The position numbers were made by a program, and so were the translations under genes. A DNA stretch of 64,000 nt from Hyphomicrobium sp. (GTDB lineage Bacteria > Pseudomonadota > Alphaproteobacteria > Rhizobiales > Hyphomicrobiaceae), in contig JAFWGI010000005.1 in NCBI GenBank assembly GCA_017512425.1, forward strand, positions 577,820-641,819, read 5' to 3'. This document shows, in pieces, positions 25,916-34,957 of the stretch. Below the pieces are notes generated by a model. The model did not search any database and was not told the DNA's origin. It saw nothing but the letters and a program-made list of their open reading frames with translations. How positions within the stretch are numbered: the stretch's first letter is position 1; each line of letters begins with the position of its first letter.

Positions 25916-28900
25916 TCAAGCTGCGTCCAGGCTCGCGACATCGAGCTTCCAAAGCCGTTCGCCGTAGTCGCGGAGAGTATTTGCCGGGATTTCCATAAGC
26001 CGCGCGCCATCGGTCCACAAAAGTGCCGCACGCACGCGTTTGTGCGGGTAAATCTCGGCGAGTGCGAGCGTGTAGGCGGCCAGCTGAAAGAGGTAGGCCG
26101 GTGCGACGCGATTGACCTCCTGAGGCGGCGGCCGGTTGGTTTTGAAATCGACGATCATGACGTCGTGATCTGTGACAACGAGCCGGTCGATCTGGCCGGT
26201 CAGACGCAGCGCTGGGCCGGTACCGTGCGGCCGCGGCAGCACCGCCGACACGGGGACTTCGGCGCGGCTGCGATCAGAAAACAGCTCGGCAAAGTCTCCG
26301 CTCGTCATGACGGCCAGCGTCTCGCTGACGATCTGACTACGCACGCGTTTCGTGAGCACGCCGCCGCGCTGATCGACGAATGCGGTCGCGGCTGTCTTGC
26401 GTTTTTCTGGCGCGATCTCGGGGAGATATTGTAGCAGCGCGTGGGTCAGCGTTCCGCGCAGGAAGCGGTTGTCTGCGGCCGACGTGGACGGCGATGGCCT
26501 GCCGCCATCTGACGCCGGATGATCGGCTGGCACCGGCGCGACCAGCGGCTCGCCCTCGCTGTCGGGTGCGTAGGGTTCCAGCCGCGACGGCGCGAGCGGT
26601 ACGGTCAGTTGCGGTTCGGCATCCGCGCGCCGGATCGCAAACGGCGGTAACGGTTGCGATAACGCAGCCGCTTCCAAAGATGACTTAGGCGCTTCAGGCT
26701 CGATCGATTGTGGGGTTTCGGTGCGCCAGGCTTTCGAGCCGTCGGGCAGAGTGTGCTCCTGCATCGATGGCGTAAGCGCCGCGGTGATCGTGTCGTACCA
26801 GCACAAGTGCGACCGTGCCTTTCGGCCTTCGAAGCCGGCGACGTAAAGCCGGTCGCGCGCACGCGTCATCGCGACGTACAGCAGGCGATTGCGCTCTTCG
26901 CGGTCGCGTTCGGCCTTGGTCGCGTTCGCGGCTGCAACGGCGTCGACGCCAGCCGTGCCCTTGACCTGCCAGACGAGGGGCGGCGGAATGCCTGAGTGAG
27001 GCAGCGGATCGTTGAGCATCAGCAGTGTCGTGCCCGGACCTTCGCCGGTCGCAATTGTGCACGTATCGGGCAGGAACACGATCGGCGCTTCGAGGCCCTT
27101 CGCGCCGTGCACGGTCATGACGCGCACCTCGTCACGCGCGTGATCCATGTCGCGCTTCACTTCGCGATCGTCGGCCCGCAGACTTGCGAGAAAGCCCGTC
27201 AGCGAGGGCGGCTCTGCGTCGTCATAGGCGAGCGCCACATCGAGAAACTCGTCGATCGCGTCGGCGGCTTCCGGCCCGAGGCGGTGCAGGAATTTCGAGC
27301 GCGCGCCTTCGCGATCGAGCAGGCTCGAAAAAAATTCAAATGGCGGCGTGAAGTCGGCTTTTGCACGCCAGCGTTTCAATGTTTCGGCCGCGGGCTTCAG
27401 ACGCGCGTCGGCGTTTGCGGCATTGAGAAACGCCTTCCACAGCGCTCCCTTGCGGCCGTGCGCGAAGGACTGCAGGTCGTCGTCGCTAAATCCAAACAGC
27501 GGGCCTTTGAGAACGGCTGCGAGCGCGAGATCGTCTTCCGGCAGCGTTAAAAAATCGCCGAGCGTCAGCAAGTCTTGCACGACGATCTGGGCGTTGAGCT
27601 TGATCCGGTCCGAACCGGCAACGGCGATGCCACGCGCTTTGAGCGCGGCGACCATCGGGATCGCAAACGGATTGCGCTTGCGCACCAGGATCAAGATGTC
27701 CGCCGCCCGGATCGGCCGGTTCTCGCTGAGCAGCATCTCGCCGGACGCCAGCCACTCAGCGATCGTCGCGGCGATACGGTTGGCGACGCGGTTTGCCGGT
27801 GCCTTCGTGCTGTCGGCGTCTTCGAGCGGCGCCCACGGATTGGTATCGACCGTAAGATCGGCCTTCTCGACATCCCAGACTTCGATCACGCCCGCGTGGC
27901 CGAGGCGCTTGGCGATATGCTTGATGCCGGCAGGACCGGCGAGCAATCCCGGCGTTCGATCAGAATCGCGAAAGACATCGTCGACGGCGTCCAGCACGGG
28001 CTGCACGGTGCGGAACGACAGGTTCAGCGGCACTTTATTCCAGCCGGCATTGGCGCTCTGGGTAAGCTTTTCAAAACGCCCGCCGACTTCGGCGAACATT
28101 TCAGGCCGCGCACCCTGGAACGAATAGATCGACTGCTTTTCATCACCGACCGCAAAAACCGTCCGGACGACATCGCGCGCGCTCTCGCCTGAGAAGAATT
28201 CGCGGCCGAGCGCTTCGATGATCGCCCATTGATCCGGACTTGTATCCTGCGCTTCATCGACCAGAATGTGATCGAGCCCGCCGTCCATCTTGAACAGCAC
28301 CCACGGCGTTTGATCCGCCGCCTGCAACAGGTTGACGGTCTTTTCGATGAGGTCGTCGAAGTCGAGCGTGCCTGCGGCAGCCTTCGCGTCGCTGTAGCGT
28401 TGCAGCACCGCGCCCGCGAGACGGTACAGCGCGGCTGATGCGTCAGCGAGGTATAGCGCTGTTAGTTGGCGCGTCAGAGCGCAAAAGCGGCCCTGAGCGC
28501 TATTGGCCGCTTCGTGAAGGTCGGGCCTCTGCTGCTGCAGCGCTTTCGTCATAAGGCTGGCGCGCGGCTGGCCTTTGCCCGTCATGAAGTAGTCGACCAG
28601 CAATTGTCCGCGCTTCGCCGCGCTTGGTGCTTTAACTGCTTGGGCAAGAATTGCGCTGCATTCGGTGTCAGTCTTGCCGCCGCCTGCGAGCAAGTCGCGC
28701 AGCCCCATGATCTCGTGGTCGGACAGCACAGTGCTGCGCTGCTTTTCAAGATCGGCTGACGTGACGCCGTCGGCTATGCCAAGCGTGCGGCGCAGGTGTG
28801 CCTCAGCGGCGGCAAGGCCATCGACGTACTTGCCGTGATCCAGAAGGCTGATGCGATCAAACCACGCGCGCTGCGCGATGGCTTTCGATAACAACTCGTC

Positions 28901-29503
28901 GAAGCTCGCTTCGGAAACGTACCGGATCGCCGTCGTCAGTGCGCGCCCAAGCAGCGACTGCGGCTTGCTCGTCGCGTCACGCAGCGTCGCGTCGATGGCG
29001 GGGCCTTTGAGTTCCCGGCCCTTGAGATCATCGAGGATTTGAAAACCCGGCGGCACGGATGCTTCGAGCGGAAATCTCTGCAGCAACTGCTCGGCGAACG
29101 CGTGGATGGTTTGGATTTTCAACCCGCCCGGCGTTTCTATGGCGCGCGTGAAAAGCGTCCGCGCGAATGCCGTCTCAGTTGCCTCAGCTTTGCGTCCAAG
29201 AATGCCCGCGAGTTCTTTGATGAGGTCGGCGTCACTTGCCGTTACCCACGTGCCGAGTTTGTCGAAGATGCGCTTCGACATTTCGGCGGCGGCGGCCTTC
29301 GTATAGGTCAGGCAGACGATGCGCTCTGGCGGCGTGCCGGTCAGCAGAATGCGCAGCACGCGCAACGTCAAGACATACGTCTTGCCCGTTCCGGCGTTGG
29401 CGTTGACCCATACCGACGACTGCGGGTTCGCGGCATCCGACTGATAGCGATTGGTGCTTTCCAACGCTTTCGCAAGATCATGCGTGATGGCGCCGTGCTT
29501 CAT
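25916..29503 (-). CDS. addA: AddA, helicase-nuclease subunit of the AddAB recombination complex
   Basis: AddA is the UvrD-type 3'-5' helicase and nuclease that processes double-strand breaks for RecA loading. Motif I is NANAGTGKTYVLTLR, motif II HILVDEAQDTSPDQW, motif VI LYVAMTRARDRLYVAG. The C-terminal RecB-type nuclease is visible as LTGQIDRLVVTDHDVMIVDFKTNR. The 1195-residue length is typical of the alphaproteobacterial type. Its ATG overlaps the addB stop in ATGA, so the two subunits are made in step. Confidence 0.97.
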   Translation of the reverse strand: MKHGAITHDLAKALESTNRYQSDAANPQSSVWVNANAGTGKTYVLTLRVLRILLTGTPPERIVCLTYTKAAAAEMSKRIFDKLGTWVTASDADLIKELAGILGRKAEATETAFARTLFTRAIETPGGLKIQTIHAFAEQLLQRFPLEASVPPGFQILDDLKGRELKGPAIDATLRDATSKPQSLLGRALTTAIRYVSEASFDELLSKAIAQRAWFDRISLLDHGKYVDGLAAAEAHLRRTLGIADGVTSADLEKQRSTVLSDHEIMGLRDLLAGGGKTDTECSAILAQAVKAPSAAKRGQLLVDYFMTGKGQPRASLMTKALQQQRPDLHEAANSAQGRFCALTRQLTALYLADASAALYRLAGAVLQRYSDAKAAAGTLDFDDLIEKTVNLLQAADQTPWVLFKMDGGLDHILVDEAQDTSPDQWAIIEALGREFFSGESARDVVRTVFAVGDEKQSIYSFQGARPEMFAEVGGRFEKLTQSANAGWNKVPLNLSFRTVQPVLDAVDDVFRDSDRTPGLLAGPAGIKHIAKRLGHAGVIEVWDVEKADLTVDTNPWAPLEDADSTKAPANRVANRIAATIAEWLASGEMLLSENRPIRAADILILVRKRNPFAIPMVAALKARGIAVAGSDRIKLNAQIVVQDLLTLGDFLTLPEDDLALAAVLKGPLFGFSDDDLQSFAHGRKGALWKAFLNAANADARLKPAAETLKRWRAKADFTPPFEFFSSLLDREGARSKFLHRLGPEAADAIDEFLDVALAYDDAEPPSLTGFLASLRADDREVKRDMDHARDEVRVMTVHGAKGLEAPIVFLPDTCTIATGEGPGTTLLMLNDPLPHSGIPPPLVWQVKGTAGVDAVAAANATKAERDREERNRLLYVAMTRARDRLYVAGFEGRKARSHLCWYDTITAALTPSMQEHTLPDGSKAWRTETPQSIEPEAPKSSLEAAALSQPLPPFAIRRADAEPQLTVPLAPSRLEPYAPDSEGEPLVAPVPADHPASDGGRPSPSTSAADNRFLRGTLTHALLQYLPEIAPEKRKTAATAFVDQRGGVLTKRVRSQIVSETLAVMTSGDFAELFSDRSRAEVPVSAVLPRPHGTGPALRLTGQIDRLVVTDHDVMIVDFKTNRPPPQEVNRVAPAYLFQLAAYTLALAEIYPHKRVRAALLWTDGARLMEIPANTLRDYGERLWKLDVASLDAA

Positions 29504-32500
29504 GCGATGTCCTCATCGTCTTCGGCATGGGCCGACCATTCGGCAACGCGCGCGAGATGCGCGTAGTCGTCGTAGTCGTAGCGAAAGCCAGGACGGCGAA
29601 TGGCGCGATACGGCGTCGACGGCTCGTCGTACAACGCAACGAGCGCGCTCAATCCCTGCAGCGATGCCGCTGCGAGTGCCGCGACGTCCTGCGTCTTGAT
29701 GACCTTTTCTTCGCCCGGCGGTTCACCGCCCGAGGCGCGGATATACCTGAGGCTGTACACGGAGCGGCCGGTCAGGTTTGGAAATCCGGCGCCGTTGAGG
29801 GCGATCGCGGCTTCCAAAGGCAGCTGCGGCGCGCGGCCGTTGAGAACATGCTTCTCTTTTGGGATCGCGCCGGTCTTGTAGTCGGTGATGACCAGACCGG
29901 AGTCGCGATCGTCGATGCGATCGGCGCGTGCCGTCAACGTGAAAGCGCCGGCTGGCGCGTCGAGAATGAGGATGCCGGAGATTTCGGCCGCGACGCTTGC
30001 AACCGACGCGCGGCGCTCCGGCTCGGTTTCCGCGAACCAATCGAGAAAGCGTTGCAGGCGCGGCATCCAGAAGGCGGCGACGCGGGGATGTCCGGTTAAT
30101 TCGGACAGCAGCGCAATGGCGATGTCATCAAGCGCCTTGCGCAGGTCTTTTGGCAATGTCGCCGGATAGAGCGTCGCAAAACGCGATAGCACGTCATGCA
30201 CGAGCGCGCCGCGGACGCTCTGGCCGGGCGACGTGCCGAGCGGCGGCAGCGGTTCCAGTTGCAAGACGTGCCGCGCATAAACGGCGTAGGGATTGGTGAT
30301 CCATTCTTCGACGCGTGTCACGCTCATGCGGCGCGGCCGGACATCGACGGGCGGTGCGGGTGCCGGCTGGCTGATCCGGATGCGCTTGTCGTCGTCGATC
30401 GCATCGCGGGCGCGCGCCCATGCGAGCCACGGCGCGTCCGGCGTCAGCGCGCTGCGCAAATCGAAGCCGTCGAGCAGCGCGTTCATGCGCATGACCCATC
30501 GCGATGGCACGGTCGGCACGCCGTTGACCTTCTGCGCGCGTGTCAGCACCACGCGATCGGCGCCGAGAAGCGAAATGAAATCATGCGCGGCGCGGCCGGT
30601 TTCCTCTTCAGGTGACGGCAGGCCGAGCGCTTGCCGCATCGGCCGGTTCAACCACGCGCCGGTTTCGGCCGCCTTCGGCCAGGTGCCTTCGTTCAGTGAT
30701 CCGAGGACCAGGACATCGGGCTGTTGCAGCCGCGCTTCCGACGCGCCCCAGATTGTGACGCGCGGGTGGACGGCGGTATGCTCACGCACATTCTCGCGCG
30801 CCAAAAGGCTTTGATAAAGATCGGCGTAGTCGGCGGCGAGGATTTCAATTTCGGGCAGCTCGGGATCTTTGAGTTCGAGAAAGAACGTGCTCGCGGCCGC
30901 ACCCGCGTCGCCTTGCCAGAGCGGGTTGATGCCGCTCTGCCAGCTCGGATCGTCGCTATCGAGTTCTGCGAGCCGTTCGGCGGTTGCGCTATGGGCATCG
31001 GCGAAGGCTGCGAGCGCGTGACCGCCGGGCTGTGCATAGATTGCCGTCAGCGGCGCGAAGGCCTCCGTCAAACGCGCGACGAGATCGGCGGCGCCGGCGA
31101 GATCTTCGTCCCAGAGTCTTTCGGCTGCGCGATGACGGCGCTTTTTCTCCAGCCGGTCGCTGTCCGATTTGCGCAGCGCGGCTGCGATGCCGTCTGTTCC
31201 GCGTCCGAGATAGGGCGTGCGAAACGCGGCGATCTCAAGCGCGCGTCCGAAACGGCGGACGTCGAACGCCTTCATGCGCAAGCGGCACAGCGGGTGTTTC
31301 AACAGCGCCATGACGTCAGCCGGCGCAAAGTCGCTGACCACGGCGCCTGCGACCAGATTGAGAAACGTGCCGGGTACGGTCTTGGAGAACGGGCGGCCGG
31401 CGCTGTCGTCAACGCGAATGCCCCACGCTTGCAGCCGGATCGCAACGCGGCGCGCGAGCAGACGGTCGGGCGACACCAGCGCTGCCGTGCGGCCGGGCGT
31501 CTCGACCGCCTCGCGCAGGATCAACGACACGGCTTCGGCTTCGTCGTGTGCGCTGGGCGCTTCGATCAGCGATACGCCCGTCAGCGCGGTTTTGATTTTA
31601 TCTGGGTTGGCCGACGATGTGTAGGCGTGCCAGCGCTCCGTCGTCGCCGAGGGGCGCATCGCTTCGCGGATGAAAGCGTTGCGCTTCGCCGTCGTCGTGC
31701 TGGCAACTGCGCCCGGCAGCATGCGCACGTCACGCCGCGCAACGCCGAGTTGATCCAACAGGCGCTTCAGCCCGAATTGCGGATGCTCGGGATGCTGCGG
31801 GCGCTCCGCGCCACTGGGCGCAATCGCATCCCAGCTCTCATCATCACTGTCGAGATCGAGCGCGGGTAGAACGATTGCCCCCGTCGGCAGTGCGAGCACC
31901 GACCGCATCAGCGCAACAGTCGCCGGGATCGACCCGGTGACGCCTGCGATAATGTACGGCGATTTCGGCGGATGTTGCGCGAGGCGCTCCGCCTCGCCGC
32001 GGATCAGCGCATTGCGCAGTTCGACGTCCGATGTCAGTCCGCGCGATTTGAACTGCTCGACGACCTTCAGAAAATCGACGGTTTTCTGCCAGTGCTGCGA
32101 ATAGGTGTCGGGGACCAGGTCTTGAATTTTCTCGAATGCAACGCCTTCGCGATCGATCTCGTCCATCAGGCTCGCGAGCTCGATCGCCAAACCTGCGGCC
32201 TGCGCGGCCGTGTTGGTAATCGTGGTGTCTTCCGTCTCGCCAAGCTTTTCGCGCCACATCTGGATCAGCTGCATCAAGATCAGCGTTCGCTCAAGCGGCG
32301 GCGTCGGCTTGGGGCTTTCAAGCATCGCTGCGCCAAACGCCGGCGGGCTGGCGAGCCGCGTCAGCAGAGTGAGATCGTCTTCGCCGTCGGATATCGGCCG
32401 GATGCGCGGCATCAGAAGCGCGCGGGCGCCGGACGCGGCGAGAAACGCATCCTGCGCCGCGCGGACGGCGCGCCGCGTCGGTAGGCATAATGTGATGTCG

Positions 32501-32622
32501 GGCAGCGTCAGCGGATCGGGCCGCGCGCCGGAAGGCAACGGCAAATCGCCGTTGAGGATGGCGCGCGCGAGCGCCGGCAGAAACGCCACGCCGGGCGGTA
32601 CGGTGTAAACACGCGCACTCAT
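29500..32622 (-). CDS. addB: AddB, nuclease subunit of the AddAB recombination complex
   Basis: The 1040-residue partner of AddA has a degenerate helicase core and a C-terminal PD-(D/E)XK nuclease with ARADRIDDRDSGLVITDYKTGAIPK. The N terminus TVPPGVAFLPALARAIL is that of the alphaproteobacterial AddB. The iron-sulfur cysteines of the Bacillus protein are not evident, as is usual here. Start and stop overlap murU-like and addA genes by ATGA, giving a coupled unit. Confidence 0.96.
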   Translation of the reverse strand: MSARVYTVPPGVAFLPALARAILNGDLPLPSGARPDPLTLPDITLCLPTRRAVRAAQDAFLAASGARALLMPRIRPISDGEDDLTLLTRLASPPAFGAAMLESPKPTPPLERTLILMQLIQMWREKLGETEDTTITNTAAQAAGLAIELASLMDEIDREGVAFEKIQDLVPDTYSQHWQKTVDFLKVVEQFKSRGLTSDVELRNALIRGEAERLAQHPPKSPYIIAGVTGSIPATVALMRSVLALPTGAIVLPALDLDSDDESWDAIAPSGAERPQHPEHPQFGLKRLLDQLGVARRDVRMLPGAVASTTTAKRNAFIREAMRPSATTERWHAYTSSANPDKIKTALTGVSLIEAPSAHDEAEAVSLILREAVETPGRTAALVSPDRLLARRVAIRLQAWGIRVDDSAGRPFSKTVPGTFLNLVAGAVVSDFAPADVMALLKHPLCRLRMKAFDVRRFGRALEIAAFRTPYLGRGTDGIAAALRKSDSDRLEKKRRHRAAERLWDEDLAGAADLVARLTEAFAPLTAIYAQPGGHALAAFADAHSATAERLAELDSDDPSWQSGINPLWQGDAGAAASTFFLELKDPELPEIEILAADYADLYQSLLARENVREHTAVHPRVTIWGASEARLQQPDVLVLGSLNEGTWPKAAETGAWLNRPMRQALGLPSPEEETGRAAHDFISLLGADRVVLTRAQKVNGVPTVPSRWVMRMNALLDGFDLRSALTPDAPWLAWARARDAIDDDKRIRISQPAPAPPVDVRPRRMSVTRVEEWITNPYAVYARHVLQLEPLPPLGTSPGQSVRGALVHDVLSRFATLYPATLPKDLRKALDDIAIALLSELTGHPRVAAFWMPRLQRFLDWFAETEPERRASVASVAAEISGILILDAPAGAFTLTARADRIDDRDSGLVITDYKTGAIPKEKHVLNGRAPQLPLEAAIALNGAGFPNLTGRSVYSLRYIRASGGEPPGEEKVIKTQDVAALAAASLQGLSALVALYDEPSTPYRAIRRPGFRYDYDDYAHLARVAEWSAHAEDDEDIA

Positions 32623-33371
32623 AGGACACGAGCCTTCGCGTCGGCGATGGCGGCGTTTGCATCATCGAGCGCTTGCGGCGTGCCGACGTGCATCCAAAGC
32701 CCATCGAGCACGATGGCCGACATGCGCTGCGAGGCGATAATGCGATCCCAGATGACGTTCAACGAAAACGCCCGCTCGGCTTCTCCGTCAAAGGCTTCTG
32801 GCTTGATGATCGAGACTCCGGCAAAAACGTAGTCCGCTGTTTCACCCGGTGCGCGGCGGCGTATGCGGCCATCGCGATCAAGATGAAAATCGCCGCGGCC
32901 ATCGTAGCCAAGGCTGCCGGCCGCTGGTGCGAGCAGCAGCAGTGCGTCCATGCGGTCGCCGTCCCAGGCGTCGAGCAAGCGCGTCATGTTTGCCGTTGCG
33001 CCTTCGATCCAGACCGAATCCGAATTGTGTATGACGAACGGCGCGCTGCCGAGCAGCGGCAAAGCGCGCACCACGCCGCCGCCGGTTTCAAGCAGCGCAT
33101 CGCGCTCATCCGATATGATGATCTCAGGCTCTGAACGGCCGCGCACATGCCGCTCAATTTGATCGGCGAGATAGTGCACGTTGACAATGGCCCGCGTAAT
33201 GCCAGCGGCCTGCAAACGATCGAGAACGTGGTCGAGCATCGCGCGCCCCGCGAGCGGTACAAGCGGCTTCGGCGTCGTCTCAGTCAACGGACGCATACGC
33301 GAGCCTAATCCGGCAGCGAGCACCATTGCGGTGTCCGGACGCTCAGATGTTGGACGATGCCGCGGCGTCAT
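32619..33371 (-). CDS. murU: Nucleotidyltransferase, MurU-like (N-acetylmuramate-1-phosphate uridylyltransferase)
   Basis: The 250-residue protein opens with the sugar-nucleotidyltransferase signature MVLAAGLGSRMRPLTETTPKPLVPL, then LVNVHYLADQIE-like and ETGGGVVRAL segments and a VIHNSDSVW metal-binding aspartate. In pseudomonads MurU converts MurNAc-1-phosphate to UDP-MurNAc in peptidoglycan recycling, downstream of the kinase AmgK. Here an AmgK-type kinase domain lies in the next gene upstream, supporting the assignment. ATG 33371 is preferred to a GTG four codons earlier. Confidence 0.85.
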   Translation of the reverse strand: MTPRHRPTSERPDTAMVLAAGLGSRMRPLTETTPKPLVPLAGRAMLDHVLDRLQAAGITRAIVNVHYLADQIERHVRGRSEPEIIISDERDALLETGGGVVRALPLLGSAPFVIHNSDSVWIEGATANMTRLLDAWDGDRMDALLLLAPAAGSLGYDGRGDFHLDRDGRIRRRAPGETADYVFAGVSIIKPEAFDGEAERAFSLNVIWDRIIASQRMSAIVLDGLWMHVGTPQALDDANAAIADAKARVL

Positions 33372-33401
33372 GCAAAGGCTCACGAATGTTGCTGCGTTCG
33401 G

Positions 33402-34946
33402 TCAGATGGTCAGCGCGCGGGTGCTCGCCGCGGGTGGCATGTGCGCGTCATACCACGCCTTGAGCGCCGAGAGCTCGGGATGGCTGAGGTCGCGGGCGAG
33501 ATACCCCCAGATCCTTGGGATGTGCGCCAGATAGGCGCGCTTACCGTCGCGCTTGGCGAGGCGCGCGAAAATGCCGAGGATCTTGGTATTTCTCTGAGCG
33601 CCGAGAGCAGCGTATTCGAATCGGAATTGCGCCGCATCGCGCGATGCGTCCTTGGCTGTCACGGACGCGATGTAGCGTTCGATCAACGCGCGTTCGATCG
33701 GTTCCGGCACATCGAGCCGCGCGTCCTGCAGCAGCGACACGAGATCGTAGGCTTCCGGACCAATGAGCGCGTCCTGGAAGTCGATGATGCCGACGTCGCG
33801 CGGCGCCGCACGATCAAGCGCGATCAGGTTCGGAGAATGATAATCGCGCAGAACCCATCCCCGCGGCGCTTGCAGCACGCGCGTGAAGATGTCGTTCCAG
33901 TGGGCGTTGAAGTTTTCGCGCGCGTCAGGCGGCGCTAGCGTGCCGTGCAACGCCGGCCAATACCAATCGAGCAGCAGCTCTGTTTCGATGGCGAGCGTCG
34001 CGTGATCGAGGTTCGGCAAAGTGTGCGTCGTGCCGTCGGGCAACGGCAGCGGACCTGACGGCCGATGCTCGGATAAGGCTGCGAGCGTATCGACGCCACG
34101 TTGCCAAAGCGCGTTTTGATCGGCGCCGCGTTGCACCTCCGCGCCGAAGACGGCGTCGCCGAAGTCTTCGATCAGCAACAGGCCGCGCTGCAAATCGTGA
34201 GCGAAAATGTCGGGTGCGGAAAAACCGGCGGCAGACAACGCCGAGCCGACCGCGACGAACGGGCGAACGTCTTCGGCGAGATGCGCAATGCGACTGTACG
34301 GTTTCCCGTCGCGCACAGGCGGCCCATCCGGCTGGCGCGGCGAATCCATCAAAATGCAGCGCGCGCCGTCATCTCTCTCGATACGCGCGTACCGGCGCGG
34401 CGACGCATCACCCTGCAAGTACGTCAAATGCGTATCGTTGCCGTTCCAGCCGTTGGCCGTGAGAAACGCAAAAATGTCCGCGATGCGTGCGGCGCGCGGG
34501 GCGTGCGTTGCGCCGTGTCCTTCGAGCGTAATCGTCCGCGTTTCGGGATCGTGTCCATCGGCGAAGGTCAGCGTGAAACGCTCGGCCGGCAGCAGATCAC
34601 CGGCGCGCGACGGCCACTCGATGATGGCCGCGCCACGGCGTAGCGCCAGATCAAGGCCGAGTTCTTGCAACTCGTCGGGGCTGGTCAGGCGGTAAAGATC
34701 GAAATGCGCAATGTCGAAGCGCGGCAGCTCGTACGATTGGACAAGCGTGAACGTCGGGCTTGGCACTTCGGTGACGCTGCCGCGGGACAATGCGCGAACG
34801 AGCGCCCGCGCGAATGTCGTCTTGCCGGCGCCGAGATCGCCTTCGAGCGCGAGCACGTCACCAGTCGTCAACGCAAACGCGATGTGCTCCGCAAGGCGCA
34901 GAACGTCAGGTTCGGTAAGGTCTTTGAAAACGATGGGGTGGGTCAT
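33402..34946 (-). CDS. tsaE: TsaE ATPase fused to AmgK-like phosphotransferase
   Basis: Residues 1-155 are TsaE, the ATPase needed for t6A37 tRNA modification: Walker A GDLGAGKTTFARAL, PSPTFTLVQSYE and DLYRL. Residues 170-514 are an aminoglycoside-phosphotransferase-fold kinase with the Brenner motif LRDYHSPNL and the metal aspartate in GIIDFQDALIGPEAYDL. It resembles AmgK, which phosphorylates MurNAc and GlcNAc. This fusion is known in Hyphomicrobiales. Coupling to the MurU-like gene suggests one protein serves both tRNA modification and wall recycling. It starts 11 bases after divL. Confidence 0.93.
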   Translation of the reverse strand: MTHPIVFKDLTEPDVLRLAEHIAFALTTGDVLALEGDLGAGKTTFARALVRALSRGSVTEVPSPTFTLVQSYELPRFDIAHFDLYRLTSPDELQELGLDLALRRGAAIIEWPSRAGDLLPAERFTLTFADGHDPETRTITLEGHGATHAPRAARIADIFAFLTANGWNGNDTHLTYLQGDASPRRYARIERDDGARCILMDSPRQPDGPPVRDGKPYSRIAHLAEDVRPFVAVGSALSAAGFSAPDIFAHDLQRGLLLIEDFGDAVFGAEVQRGADQNALWQRGVDTLAALSEHRPSGPLPLPDGTTHTLPNLDHATLAIETELLLDWYWPALHGTLAPPDARENFNAHWNDIFTRVLQAPRGWVLRDYHSPNLIALDRAAPRDVGIIDFQDALIGPEAYDLVSLLQDARLDVPEPIERALIERYIASVTAKDASRDAAQFRFEYAALGAQRNTKILGIFARLAKRDGKRAYLAHIPRIWGYLARDLSHPELSALKAWYDAHMPPAASTRALTI

Positions 34947-34957
34947 TGCCCGGCAGT

